Assembly: GCA_966080355.1 (NCBI GenBank)
Contig: CBHROW010000011.1
Location: 1 to 30,574 of the forward strand
Source of the DNA: Chryseosolibacter sp966080355
Lineage (GTDB): Bacteria > Bacteroidota > Bacteroidia > Cytophagales > Cyclobacteriaceae
Direction: 5' to 3'
DNA length: 30,574 bases
Below, piece by piece: positions 1 through 8,554 of the stretch. The position numbers and the translations under genes were made by a program. Position 1 is the stretch's first letter, and every line of letters starts with the position of its first letter. The notes below the pieces were generated by a model that made no database searches, was not told the DNA's origin, and saw only the letters and a program-made list of their open reading frames with translations.

Positions 1-1
1 A

Positions 2-208
2 AACTCGCTCAACCTGAATACCGGGCTTGGGTATCGTTACAATTACAATTATAAAAATTATCTCGGGTTACAGTTGCGATATAATTTTGTCAACTACAAC
101 AACAAAGGAGGAACCGACCTCAGCGGAAATACGATCTCTCTTCGCTTGTTATGGGGAATCTCTCAAAACGTATTTCGTGATTATAATTTAAAAGCGCTGG
201 GCCGTTAA
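2..208 (+). CDS. 3' end of an outer-membrane beta-barrel protein (partial)
   Basis: The window opens inside a reading frame that runs 68 codons to a TAA at 206-208. The peptide alternates aromatic/hydrophobic and polar residues (for example LGYRYNYNYKNYLGLQLRYNF, shown as a run of Tyr/Asn/Leu), with a Gly/Asn-rich turn and then another amphipathic strand. This is typical of the last strands of an outer-membrane beta-barrel. It does not end in the usual terminal Phe but in LGR. Family cannot be told from this tail. What is seen is the strand pattern; barrel location is inferred. Confidence 0.5.
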   Translation, partial: NSLNLNTGLGYRYNYNYKNYLGLQLRYNFVNYNNKGGTDLSGNTISLRLLWGISQNVFRDYNLKALGR

Positions 209-395
209 TCATCACCGACAAGCGGCAGTAACAGCACTTTCTTAATACCGGAATTTTCCTTACATTCATTTCACCTTTCCTTCCCTTTGGTTTTTCACTT
301 AATCGTTCGCTATGAAATGCATTTCGGGCCATACGGGGAAATCTGCCTTTTTATCTGAGTGCATTTTGTGCATCCTCAACAAAAAATTATTCACC

Positions 396-2522
396 ATGAA
401 GATCTATGATGACAAGCACATCAAGAACGTTGTTCTGTTGGGTGCGCCCAAGGCCGGCAAAACTTTGCTGGCCGAAGACATGATCTTTGAAGCCGGTATC
501 ATACACCGGAGAGGAACTATCGAAGGACAAAACACCGTATCAGATTTCCACGACATCGAGCATGAACGTGGAAATTCTGTTTTTGCCACCTCCCTTCACA
601 CCGAATGGCAGGATTACAAGATCAATATTATCGACACACCCGGTTTTGATGATTTCATTGGAGAAATTGTTTCGTCTGTCCGCGTTGCCGACACGTGCGT
701 AATGGTTGTCAATGCACAGCATGGCGTGGAAGTTGGCACCGCACTCATCTGGGATTACATCGACAAATACAGCAAACCGACAATCTTCGCGATCAACCAG
801 GTCGATCATCCCAAAGGCGATTTCGAAGAATCACTTTCCGCATTAAAGAACCGGTTTGGAAATGCCGTGACGCAAATGCAATATCCGCTTAACGAGGGCG
901 AGGGATTCAACGCGATCATCGATCTGTTAAAAATGGTGATGTACAAATTTCCTGTTGACGGTGGAAAACCGAAAAAACTTGCCATCCCGGATGATCAAAA
1001 AGAAAAAGCTGACAAGCTGCATAACGAACTTGTTGAAAAAGCCGCAGAGAACGATGAGAAGCTGATGGAAAAATATTTTGAAAAGGGAACACTCGATGAA
1101 GACGAAATGCGCCAGGGGCTGAAGCTCGGTATGATCAAGCACGATATTTTTCCGGTGTTCTGCATGTCGGCCAAGAAAAATATGGGCAGCGGACGCATGA
1201 TGGGATTCATCGACAACGTTGCGCCTACACCGCTCGAAGCAAAACCTGAAACTACGATCGAAGGAAAGGCATTGCCCATCGATCCGGCCAAGCCAACAAC
1301 TTTATTTGTTTTCAAATCTCATCTCGAGCCCAACCTCGGCAAGCTCTCTTACTTCAAAGTCATTTCAGGCGAGGTGAATGCAGGGAGTGAATTGATCAAC
1401 AGCCAGACCGGAGCTGTTGAAAAAATCCATCAGCTATTTATCATGGATGGAAAGAATCGTACTCCTGTAGAAAAATTGGTAACTGGTGACATCGGAGCTA
1501 CGCTCAAGCTAAAAGATACTTTCACCAACCAAACACTGCATGCAAAAGGTTATGACGTTACCATAGCGCCAATCGAATTTCCTGAACCACGAATTCGCAC
1601 GGCCATTGTTGCGCAGAGCAAAAATGATGACGAGAAGATCGGAGAAGTGTTGAGTAAAATTCATCAGGAAGATCCGACACTTGAAGTCGAGTATTCAAAA
1701 GAGCTCAAACAATTGATCATTTCTGCTCAGGGTGAATTGCACCTGGCTGTGTGTAAATGGTTTCTTGAAAATGTCTACAAACTTCATATCAGCTTTGAAA
1801 CTCCGAAGATTCCGTATCGGGAAACCATTCGAAAATCGGCAGTTGCCAGCTATCGCCATAAAAAACAAAGCGGTGGAGCGGGTCAGTTCGGTGAAGTTCA
1901 TATGAAAGTTGAGGCTTACTATGATGGAATGCCCGAGCCTGTGGAATACAACGTCCGCGGAAAAGAGTTTCACGACTTACCCTGGGGCGGCAAGTTAGTC
2001 TTCTACAATTGCATTGTTGGAGGCGTTATCGATGCGCGCTTCATTCCTTCGATACTAAAAGGTGTAATGGAAAAAATGGAAGAGGGACCGATCTCCGGGT
2101 CGCATGTGCGCGATGTTCGCGTTTGTGTGTTCGATGGAAAAATGCACCCGGTCGACTCCAACGATATTTCATTCAAGATTGCGGGTATGATGGCATTCAA
2201 AGACGCGTTTATGCGCTCAGAGCCACAGTTACTCGAGCCGGTGTACGATGTCGAGGTAATGCTGCCTGAAGAAGTGATGGGCGAAGTGATGGGCGATCTG
2301 CAAACCCGGAGAGCGCTGATCATGGGCATGGACAGTAAAGGACAATATCAGGTGATCAGGGCGAGAGTTCGGCTGGCTGACCTGTATCGATTTTCAACGA
2401 CTCTGAGGTCGTTAACCCAAGGCCGTGCAAGTTTCCGCCAGCAATTCGCGGAATATATTGCAGTGCCATTCGAGGTACAGCAACAGGTTGCAAAAGCTAC
2501 TCACGAGCTCGAGGCGGTCTAG
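396..2522 (+). CDS. Elongation factor G-like translational GTPase (EF-G2 type paralogue)
   Basis: A 708-aa protein with the five-domain plan of EF-G, which drives ribosomal translocation with GTP. P-loop GAPKAGKT is at residues 16-23, switch I region around TVSDFHDIEHERGNS (near residue 48), G3 DTPGFDDF follows, and the G4 motif is NQVD rather than the usual NKxD. The domain IV tip keeps the HPVDS stretch matching the YHDVDS loop of EF-G, and domain V ends the protein. The P-loop differs from the AHIDAGKT of housekeeping EF-G and looks like the EF-G2/FusA-like paralogue group, so it is probably a second copy with an accessory or stress role. The frame is open to 312, but ATG at 396 (MKIYDDKH) is chosen because the upstream 28 residues are unlike the family N-terminus. 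No strong ribosome-binding site. Confidence 0.9.
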   Translation: MKIYDDKHIKNVVLLGAPKAGKTLLAEDMIFEAGIIHRRGTIEGQNTVSDFHDIEHERGNSVFATSLHTEWQDYKINIIDTPGFDDFIGEIVSSVRVADTCVMVVNAQHGVEVGTALIWDYIDKYSKPTIFAINQVDHPKGDFEESLSALKNRFGNAVTQMQYPLNEGEGFNAIIDLLKMVMYKFPVDGGKPKKLAIPDDQKEKADKLHNELVEKAAENDEKLMEKYFEKGTLDEDEMRQGLKLGMIKHDIFPVFCMSAKKNMGSGRMMGFIDNVAPTPLEAKPETTIEGKALPIDPAKPTTLFVFKSHLEPNLGKLSYFKVISGEVNAGSELINSQTGAVEKIHQLFIMDGKNRTPVEKLVTGDIGATLKLKDTFTNQTLHAKGYDVTIAPIEFPEPRIRTAIVAQSKNDDEKIGEVLSKIHQEDPTLEVEYSKELKQLIISAQGELHLAVCKWFLENVYKLHISFETPKIPYRETIRKSAVASYRHKKQSGGAGQFGEVHMKVEAYYDGMPEPVEYNVRGKEFHDLPWGGKLVFYNCIVGGVIDARFIPSILKGVMEKMEEGPISGSHVRDVRVCVFDGKMHPVDSNDISFKIAGMMAFKDAFMRSEPQLLEPVYDVEVMLPEEVMGEVMGDLQTRRALIMGMDSKGQYQVIRARVRLADLYRFSTTLRSLTQGRASFRQQFAEYIAVPFEVQQQVAKATHELEAV

Positions 2523-2541
2523 TACAGGTTTGCCGTTAACC

Positions 2542-2590
2542 GTTCACAGTTCACAGCCGCTATACCGGACCACGACCGTGAACTGTGAAC
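2542..2590. repeat. Inverted repeat built of GTTCAC/GTGAAC units
   Basis: Arms 2542-2554 (GTTCACAGTTCAC) and 2578-2590 (GTGAACTGTGAAC) are exact reverse complements separated by 23 nt. Each arm is itself a tandem of a 6-7 nt unit, and a degenerate further unit (CTAACTGTGAC) follows. It lies 20 nt behind the EF-G stop codon. It could fold as a 13-bp hairpin in the 3' end of that transcript; the only T-run (TTTTTTT) is about 20 nt further on, so it is not a classic terminator. It looks like an extragenic repeat family member. Confidence 0.7.
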
Positions 2591-2758
2591 CGCTAACTGT
2601 GACTCCTCGCTTTTTTTATAGCAAAAAACATGTGCTTTGCAATCACCAGACGCGGGATTTTAAAATTCTTTAGGAACATTTGGTCTGTACCTAAGCGCCC
2701 TTCCAGCAACACAGGCAAGTCGTATATCGAAAAAAAAGTGGCGTGTGTCCGAAAACAG

Positions 2759-2788
2759 TTGTAATAAACCATTCTTTTGATAGATTTG
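2759..2788 (+). promoter_or_regulatory. Candidate Bacteroidota promoter of the GT2 gene
   Basis: TTG at 2759-2761, a 19-nt spacer and TAGATTTG at 2781-2788 match the Bacteroidota -33/-7 pattern (TTG ... TAnnTTTG). A transcript from here would begin about 18 nt before the ATG at 2813. Seen by eye; not scored against background. Confidence 0.45.
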
Positions 2789-2812
2789 TTTAGAAGAGGG
2801 AACCACTACGAC

Positions 2813-3592
2813 ATGAGTAACGCCATCGTCATCATTCCGACCTACAAAGAGCGGGAAAATATCCAGGCTATTATTGAGGCTGTGTTTTCGCTTGAAAAGG
2901 AATTTGACATTCTCATCGTTGACGACAATTCCCCGGATGGAACCGCAGAGATCGTTGAAAATTTGCAGAAAAGATACAACGGGTCGACCGACCGTTTGCA
3001 GCTTTTAAAACGCCCGGGCAAACAAGGCCTTGGAACCGCCTATATTGCTGGTTTTCGCTACGCCATCAACAAAGGATACGACTACGTTCTGGAGATGGAT
3101 GCGGATTTCTCCCACGATCCGAATGATCTTCAGCATCTTTACAACGCATGTCACCATGATAAGCTCGATCTATCCATCGGCTCACGCTACGCTACTGGCG
3201 TGAATGTAGTGAATTGGCCTATGGGAAGAGTTCTTCTCTCCTATTTTGCAAGTACCTACGTCCGCCTGATCACCAGCATGCCGATCTCCGACACCACTGC
3301 CGGCTTCGTTTGTTATAGACGTGAAGTGCTACAAACCATTCCGTTAGACAAAGTGAAATTTGTGGGTTATGCATTCCAGATCGAAATGAAATTCCTCGCA
3401 TGGAAATATGGATTCAAACTCGGTGAAGTTCCGATCATTTTCACCGACCGCACCCGCGGAGAATCGAAGATGTCGGCTGGGATTTTCAAGGAAGCATTCT
3501 TCGGTGTTTTGCAAATGACCATCCAAAGTTGGTTCAGAAAATATATTCCTCAATCCTACAAAGCGGTCGAAAAGCTCTCTGAAGCCGCCTGA
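2813..3592 (+). CDS. Polyprenol/dolichol-phosphate mannosyltransferase-like GT2
   Basis: A 259-aa GT2 enzyme of the Dpm1 group, which moves a sugar from a nucleotide donor to a polyprenyl phosphate on the inner membrane face. N-terminal IPTYKERENI, then DDNSPDGTAEIV, the acceptor-loop RPGKQGLGTAY, the metal-binding EMDADFSHDP (DAD motif) and the GSRYATG and FVCYRREVL blocks are all in family order. FTDRTRGESKMS near the end is the family hallmark. There is no C-terminal membrane domain, so it is the short soluble Dpm1 form. ATG 2813 (MSNAIVIIPTYK) fits the family start; the frame is open 12 codons further up. Sugar and lipid acceptor cannot be told. Its TGA directly abuts the stop codon of the convergent ABC gene. 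Confidence 0.9.
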   Translation: MSNAIVIIPTYKERENIQAIIEAVFSLEKEFDILIVDDNSPDGTAEIVENLQKRYNGSTDRLQLLKRPGKQGLGTAYIAGFRYAINKGYDYVLEMDADFSHDPNDLQHLYNACHHDKLDLSIGSRYATGVNVVNWPMGRVLLSYFASTYVRLITSMPISDTTAGFVCYRREVLQTIPLDKVKFVGYAFQIEMKFLAWKYGFKLGEVPIIFTDRTRGESKMSAGIFKEAFFGVLQMTIQSWFRKYIPQSYKAVEKLSEAA

Positions 3593-5401
3593 TCAAAGCG
3601 CAATATTCATTGCCGGCAGCTCCTGCTCTGCGTGTACCCCGGTTGTTGCCTGATGATTCCACATATCTTTAAACACCAGACTATACCGACTGAGGTATTC
3701 GAAACTTCCCTCATCGATCACTGCACCATCCTTCATAATATAGATATAGTCGAAGTTCACAAGCAAGTGAAGCCTGTGCAATGATGAGATCACTGCCTTA
3801 TCGGAGAACGCCTCAAACAAACTCGAGTAGATGGCTTTTTCAGTTCGTGGATCGATACTACTTGTCGGTTCATCAAGCAACACCATTGTACTTTGTTGTG
3901 CAGCCAGAATTCCACGCGCCAACGCCAGTCGTTGTTTTTGACCACCAGATAAATTAACGCCTTTCTCCTGGATGTGTGTATCAAGACCTTCCGGCATCAT
4001 TTTCAACACTTCATCAAATCGCGCAGCTTCGCACACACGCATGATCTCCTCATCGGTGAACGGCAATCCAAGCGTGATATTGTAGCGAATTGTATTCTCA
4101 AAAATTTCTGGCTCTTGCGGAAAAAGTGTGACCGTTGAAGAAATACTTTCGAATTCAATAGTTTGTCCATCGAGCTTCGTGTCTGTACCCGGCTTCACTT
4201 CATGCAATCCACGAAGCAATGTCAGTAATGTACTCTTTCCACTTCCACTTGCGCCAATCAAGCCGATTTTCTGTCCGCGCTGAATACGCATCGACAGATC
4301 GGCAATTCCGGTTGCCTTTCTTTCAGCACCACCATGCACACGGGAAAAATTCAATCCATCGATCGTCAATTCATTCCACTGCTCCGGCATCGGCACAGCC
4401 TTCTTTTTATCCATCCGGTCAAATGCCTCGTCCACTTCCCTGGCATTTTGAATGTCAGTATCGTACTTCACAATTTGCGAGTATTGAGAAGCAATGTCGT
4501 TGAACACACTCGTAAATTGGTTGACATAACCCAGCAGAACGATGAGGCCACCGATCATAAACGTCTCCCCTGGTGTATAGTGCTGATAGATATATCCAAT
4601 GGTTGTCACCGCGTAAATTAACCCGACCATCATTTGCGCGGTAAACCACTTCAATTCATTCACGGTTGCATTTTTCTTGAATGGTGGAAATACTGCTGCG
4701 ATCTTGCTCATGAGGCCCGCTTGAATACTTTTTTCGAGGCGAAGGGTGATCACAGATGATATATTAGACAGACTATCAAAGAGCGTTGAAGAGACCTCGT
4801 GCTCCTTTTCATTGACCTGCCGCAAAGAGCGAATGAATGGCTTATCAAACTGAACAATGAACCAAATCGTCATCGCACCGAGCAATACACCGATCCCTCC
4901 GAACAGCGGGGAAAAATAAAGCATTGCTCCGAATGAAAATGCGAACTTGCCGAACGAATACAGGTAAATGAACCCCTGCTGAAAAAAATCACGCAGCGCT
5001 TCGTATGCTTTTCGCAGCCGACTGATCGTGGATCCGCTGTGGTGATCCTGGTGCCATTGAACGGGCAGGTGCAAAACTTTGTGATACAATTCATCGAGAA
5101 AATTCCTGCTGACATGAAAGGCGAGCTGCCGCTCCATTACCCGAGCTGGTCCGTGGAATGCCCACTCGAGCAAACGAAGGCCAAGAAACCCAAGAACGTA
5201 TATCCACCCCGTTGTAAGAACACCGGCACCGTGAGCTTGCAGTTCGTTGATAAACCATCCGTAGAATAGCGGGTTCATCGCTACGATCACGTTCGCTGCT
5301 ATGAACATGGAATAAATGAGAAGAAATCTTTTTCGATTCTCGCGCGCATATTTCCATGCAGTGCGCAAAAGCGCCAGGTAGGGGTTTCGAACTTTAGCCA
5401 T
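3593..5401 (-). CDS. ABC transporter half-molecule, fused permease and ATPase
   Basis: A 602-aa type IV ABC exporter half-transporter expected to work as a homodimer in the inner membrane. The N-terminal ~310 residues hold about six membrane segments (LLIYSMFIAANVIVA, IYVLGFLGLRLLEW and others). The nucleotide-binding domain has Walker A GASGSGKST at residues 383-391, the Q-loop TLFPQEPE, signature LSGGQKQRLALARG near 484, Walker B MVLLDEPTSS and the H-loop SSLHRLH. The D-loop reads SSID rather than SALD. Substrate is unknown; lipid or glycolipid export would fit the neighbouring glycan genes but this is only context. It is transcribed away from the heptose locus and ends back to back with the GT2 gene, leaving no room for a separate terminator. 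Confidence 0.9.
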   Translation of the reverse strand: MAKVRNPYLALLRTAWKYARENRKRFLLIYSMFIAANVIVAMNPLFYGWFINELQAHGAGVLTTGWIYVLGFLGLRLLEWAFHGPARVMERQLAFHVSRNFLDELYHKVLHLPVQWHQDHHSGSTISRLRKAYEALRDFFQQGFIYLYSFGKFAFSFGAMLYFSPLFGGIGVLLGAMTIWFIVQFDKPFIRSLRQVNEKEHEVSSTLFDSLSNISSVITLRLEKSIQAGLMSKIAAVFPPFKKNATVNELKWFTAQMMVGLIYAVTTIGYIYQHYTPGETFMIGGLIVLLGYVNQFTSVFNDIASQYSQIVKYDTDIQNAREVDEAFDRMDKKKAVPMPEQWNELTIDGLNFSRVHGGAERKATGIADLSMRIQRGQKIGLIGASGSGKSTLLTLLRGLHEVKPGTDTKLDGQTIEFESISSTVTLFPQEPEIFENTIRYNITLGLPFTDEEIMRVCEAARFDEVLKMMPEGLDTHIQEKGVNLSGGQKQRLALARGILAAQQSTMVLLDEPTSSIDPRTEKAIYSSLFEAFSDKAVISSLHRLHLLVNFDYIYIMKDGAVIDEGSFEYLSRYSLVFKDMWNHQATTGVHAEQELPAMNIAL

Positions 5402-5529
5402 AGGGTTGTGCTGTTGTTAACACAAAATTCCCCCTTATACTTTTCGAAAAGAAGTTTAACCTTCACCTCATTCTTACATTGTAATGATGTGCTTATCAGT
5501 CGATGCATGAAGCGTGATCTAATCTTATA

Positions 5530-5569
5530 AGAAACGCTTCTGTAGAATTGTTTCGACAGAAACGCTTCT
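5530..5569. repeat. Pair of 12-bp direct repeats in divergent promoter region
   Basis: AGAAACGCTTCT occurs at 5530-5541 and again at 5558-5569, 28 bp apart start to start. Each copy has AGAA/TTCT ends that are mutually complementary, and between them GTTTC (5550-5554) pairs with GAAAC (5559-5563). The pair sits between the divergent ABC exporter and the first glycosyltransferase of the heptose locus, as expected of a regulator site. The rest of 5402-5666 (265 nt) shows no gene and no clear TAnnTTTG box. Confidence 0.5.
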
Positions 5570-5666
5570 CAGCGAGCGATCTCCCGGATGTAGACCGACT
5601 ATGAAACAGTGCCGTTAGCACATGGTTCTAAAATTTTATCGCCTGCCGAAACAATTTTGAGATACC

Positions 5667-6668
5667 ATGGAGCGAGACAGTTATCGGATACGAATATTTA
5701 CCTGGCATATTCACGGCAGCTACCTGTACTACCTATCACAGGGGCCGTTCGACATTTACATTCCAAAGCGAGATAAAGGCGATGAAGGTTACATCGGCTT
5801 AGGTTCCACATTTCCTTTCGGAGATAATGTGATCGAGGTTGAAGCAAGCGATGTCAGGAATATTTCATTCGATTGCATCGTCTTTCAAACAAAGCACAAT
5901 TTTCTATACGACCAATTTGACATCCTAAGCGATCAACAACGCGAGCTCCCGAAAATTTTCCTCGAACATGATCCCCCTCAGGAAATCCCAACGGACACAC
6001 GGCACGTCACTATTGGAAGCGATGTGACTGTTGTTCACGTCACGCACTTCAATAAGTTAATGTGGGACAACGGACGATCGCCTGTTCACGTAATCGATCA
6101 TGGAATTCTTCGTCCGCGTTCAACTTATTCCGGGCACCTTCAAAAAGGTATTGTCGTAATCAACAACCTTAACGAACGTGGACGAAGGTTGGGCGTAGAC
6201 GTGTTCACAGAAGCGAGAAAAAGAATTCCACTCGATCTTATCGGCATGGAAACCGAAAAAGTCGGTGGTCTTGGAGAAATCTTACATCCCGACTTGCCTG
6301 AGTTTATTTCCCAGTACCGATTTTTTTTCAATCCCATCCGGTATACAAGTCTGGGTCTGGCAGTTTTGGAAGCTATGATGATCGGTTTACCGGTGGTTGG
6401 TCTTGCAACAACTGAAATGGTCACGGTCATTGAAAACACGCGAACGGGTTTCATTCATACCAACCTCGACTACCTGGTGGAAAGAATGCAAGAGCTTCTT
6501 AACGACCATAGCCTCGCGTTATCGATCGGTCAGCGCGGACAAAAATACGTCACTGAAAGATTTTCTATCCAGCGGTTCGTGAATGATTGGCATGATCTTC
6601 TGTCAAGGCTTGTGCTCACTCATCCATCAAAACAAGCAATCACAACAAGAGAGGAGGCAGCGGCATGA
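5667..6668 (+). CDS. GT4-like glycosyltransferase, first gene of heptose locus
   Basis: A 333-aa protein with a GT-B, GT4-like C-terminal half: a loop GIVVINNLNERGRRLG, then SLGLAVLEAMMIGLPVVG followed by the typical RTGF and ERFS helices. The usual E-x7-E catalytic/donor-binding pair is incomplete: the second Glu (VLEAM) is present but Thr stands where the first Glu is expected. The N-terminal half (residues ~1-150) is short and only weakly like GT4 acceptor domains, with HDPPQEIP and HVTHFNKLMW. The stop overlaps the next start as ATGA, so the two are translationally coupled. It may be a transferase with altered donor handling or a partner subunit of the next GT4. No signal peptide or membrane segment. 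Confidence 0.75.
   Translation: MERDSYRIRIFTWHIHGSYLYYLSQGPFDIYIPKRDKGDEGYIGLGSTFPFGDNVIEVEASDVRNISFDCIVFQTKHNFLYDQFDILSDQQRELPKIFLEHDPPQEIPTDTRHVTIGSDVTVVHVTHFNKLMWDNGRSPVHVIDHGILRPRSTYSGHLQKGIVVINNLNERGRRLGVDVFTEARKRIPLDLIGMETEKVGGLGEILHPDLPEFISQYRFFFNPIRYTSLGLAVLEAMMIGLPVVGLATTEMVTVIENTRTGFIHTNLDYLVERMQELLNDHSLALSIGQRGQKYVTERFSIQRFVNDWHDLLSRLVLTHPSKQAITTREEAAA
6653..6657 (+). promoter_or_regulatory. Strong Shine-Dalgarno (GGAGG) for the GT4-GmhA fusion
   Basis: GGAGG lies 7 nt before the ATG at 6665, inside the end of the preceding gene. Such a strong site is rare among the genes here and supports both the start choice and high translation of the fusion. Confidence 0.65.
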
Positions 6669-8554
6669 AAACGAGAATTGCTATGATCAGCGAGCACGCC
6701 TCTCCAATTGCAAGCTTAGGCGGTGTCGACAGCGGAGGGCAAAACGTATATGTCGGTGAGTTGTCAAAAGCTTTGGTAGCAGAGGAATTTGAGATCGATA
6801 TTTTTACGAGATGTGACAACCCGAGGCTTCCGCGCGTGCTGCAGTGGGTACCTGGTGTCCGCATTATTCATGTCAAGGCCGGCCCTTCGGAATACATCGA
6901 AAAAGAAAAATTGCTACCGTTCATGGATGAGTTCGCATCAACCATGATTGCATTCATCAATGAAGAAAAAATCAGCTACAAACTCGTTCACGCAAATTTC
7001 TTTATGTCAGGTGTAGTGGCATTGCAGTTGAAGCGTCAATTGCAGATTCCCTTTGTTATTACGTTTCATGCCCTGGGATACGTTCGCAAAGTTTTTCAAA
7101 AAAGCAACGATAAATTTCCAGAATCGCGGCTGACAACAGAAAGAGAACTTGTTAAAGAAGCGAAATATGTAATAGCGGAGTGCCCGCAGGACAAAGACGA
7201 CCTGATGGCACACTACGATGCTCCGGAAAAAAAATTAGTAGTAATCCCTTGCGGTTTTAACAACCAGGAATTTCATCCGATCGATCGGCAACTCGCGCGA
7301 ATGGTTATCGGTGTTGACTCGTCTGAATTCATTGTCCTTCAACTTGGCCGGATGGTGCCGCGTAAAGGAGTAGGCAACGTGATCAAAGCACTTGCAAAGC
7401 TTGATAAAACTACGCTCCCCACCCGCCTGATCATTGTTGGAGGCGAGACTGACGAAGTTAACTTTTCATCCCAACCCGAAATGCGAAGATTGCATGATCT
7501 CGCAATAGCTGAAGGAGTTTCCGATCGCGTGACGTTCGCAGGCCGAAAGAAACGCGACATGCTGAAATATTATTACGCGGCTGCCGATGTCTTTGTAACA
7601 ACGCCATGGTACGAGCCGTTTGGAATCACACCACTTGAAGCCATGGCTTGTGGAACTCCCGTAGTTGGCTCGAACGTTGGCGGCATCAAGTTCAGCGTGG
7701 AAGACGGTCGCACAGGATACCTTGTCCCAGCCGAAGAACCGGACAAACTTGCATCTAGACTCGATGAGCTGTTGAGCGATGAACCGCTGCGTCAAAAGAT
7801 GCAGAGTAACGCGATACGCAGGGTGAATTTCCATTTCACATGGTCACGAGTTGCCGAACAGGTTGCGCAACTTTACAGGCGATCAATTCATCCGGCCGAT
7901 CATCAGTACGAAGACCAGGCAGTTGAGCTGGTCGATCGCGCCTTCGATCAAGCCATTGCAACGATACGGAAAACAAAACAGCAGCTCACAGCCGAACTGC
8001 TTGAAGCTGCTCGTATTCTATCAGCGTGTTTTAGATACAACGGAAAAGTATTGGTGTGCGGTAATGGCGGAAGTGCGGCTGAGAGCCAGCATTTTACCGC
8101 AGAGCTTGTCGGACGTTTTGAGATGAGTCAGAGGCGTGCCTTGCCCGCAATCGCGTTGACAGCGGACACTTCCATACTTACAGCGTGGTCCAATGATGTT
8201 GGTTTCGATCAGGTATTTGCCAGGCAAGTAGAAGCATATGGCAACAAGCGCGATGTCCTTTTCTGCTTCAGCACAAGTGGACAATCCGAGAACATAATCA
8301 TGGCTATGAAAGCGGCTCTGGAGCGTGGCATGACATGCATTGCATTGAGTGGCAAGGGCGGAGGGGAAATGTGTTCGTTCGCTCACGTGAACCTCATCGT
8401 TCCGTCAAACAATACGCAGCGCATCCAGGAACTTCATCTTCATTTGCTGCACACCCTTTGCCATTTGGTCGAAATGAAATTGTTCGGACTTGAAGTTGAA
8501 CAGCCTGCGAATGGAAAAGCGGCAGAACGCGTTGAAGTGGAATCGGAGCTATGA
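6665..8554 (+). CDS. GT4 glycosyltransferase fused to GmhA-like sedoheptulose-7-phosphate isomerase
   Basis: A 629-aa two-domain enzyme. Residues ~1-420 are a complete GT4: the GGVDSGGQNVYVGEL donor/acceptor loop as in sucrose-phosphate-synthase-like GT4s, RMVPRKG, and an intact E-x7-E (E317 and E325 in YEPFGITPLEAM). Residues ~430-620 are a SIS domain of the GmhA type: GNGGSAAESQHFTAEL with H476 and E480, the phosphate loop STSGQSENI, and near the end Q588 and H596 spaced by 8. These four match the metal/active-site ligands His61, Glu65, Gln172 and His180 of E. coli GmhA, so the isomerase is probably active: sedoheptulose-7-phosphate to D-glycero-D-manno-heptose-7-phosphate. Starts by ATGA overlap with the previous gene and ends by ATGA overlap with GmhB. 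The fusion is stated from sequence; which sugar the GT4 moves is inferred. Confidence 0.9.
   Translation: MKTRIAMISEHASPIASLGGVDSGGQNVYVGELSKALVAEEFEIDIFTRCDNPRLPRVLQWVPGVRIIHVKAGPSEYIEKEKLLPFMDEFASTMIAFINEEKISYKLVHANFFMSGVVALQLKRQLQIPFVITFHALGYVRKVFQKSNDKFPESRLTTERELVKEAKYVIAECPQDKDDLMAHYDAPEKKLVVIPCGFNNQEFHPIDRQLARMVIGVDSSEFIVLQLGRMVPRKGVGNVIKALAKLDKTTLPTRLIIVGGETDEVNFSSQPEMRRLHDLAIAEGVSDRVTFAGRKKRDMLKYYYAAADVFVTTPWYEPFGITPLEAMACGTPVVGSNVGGIKFSVEDGRTGYLVPAEEPDKLASRLDELLSDEPLRQKMQSNAIRRVNFHFTWSRVAEQVAQLYRRSIHPADHQYEDQAVELVDRAFDQAIATIRKTKQQLTAELLEAARILSACFRYNGKVLVCGNGGSAAESQHFTAELVGRFEMSQRRALPAIALTADTSILTAWSNDVGFDQVFARQVEAYGNKRDVLFCFSTSGQSENIIMAMKAALERGMTCIALSGKGGGEMCSFAHVNLIVPSNNTQRIQELHLHLLHTLCHLVEMKLFGLEVEQPANGKAAERVEVESEL

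Larger units (their letters stand above)
2523..2812. other. Intergenic region between EF-G-like gene and GT2
   Basis: About 290 nt without a convincing gene. It holds the inverted repeat at 2542-2590 and, at its right end, a candidate promoter for the GT2 gene. Nothing else is recognised. Confidence 0.6.

Noticed and set aside
5530..5569. CRISPR-like repeats
   Set aside because: Only two 12-bp copies with a 16-nt gap and no cas genes; better explained as a regulator site.
8021..8386. 121-codon minus-strand frame inside the SIS domain
   Set aside because: It is the antisense shadow of a strongly conserved coding region and has no family resemblance.
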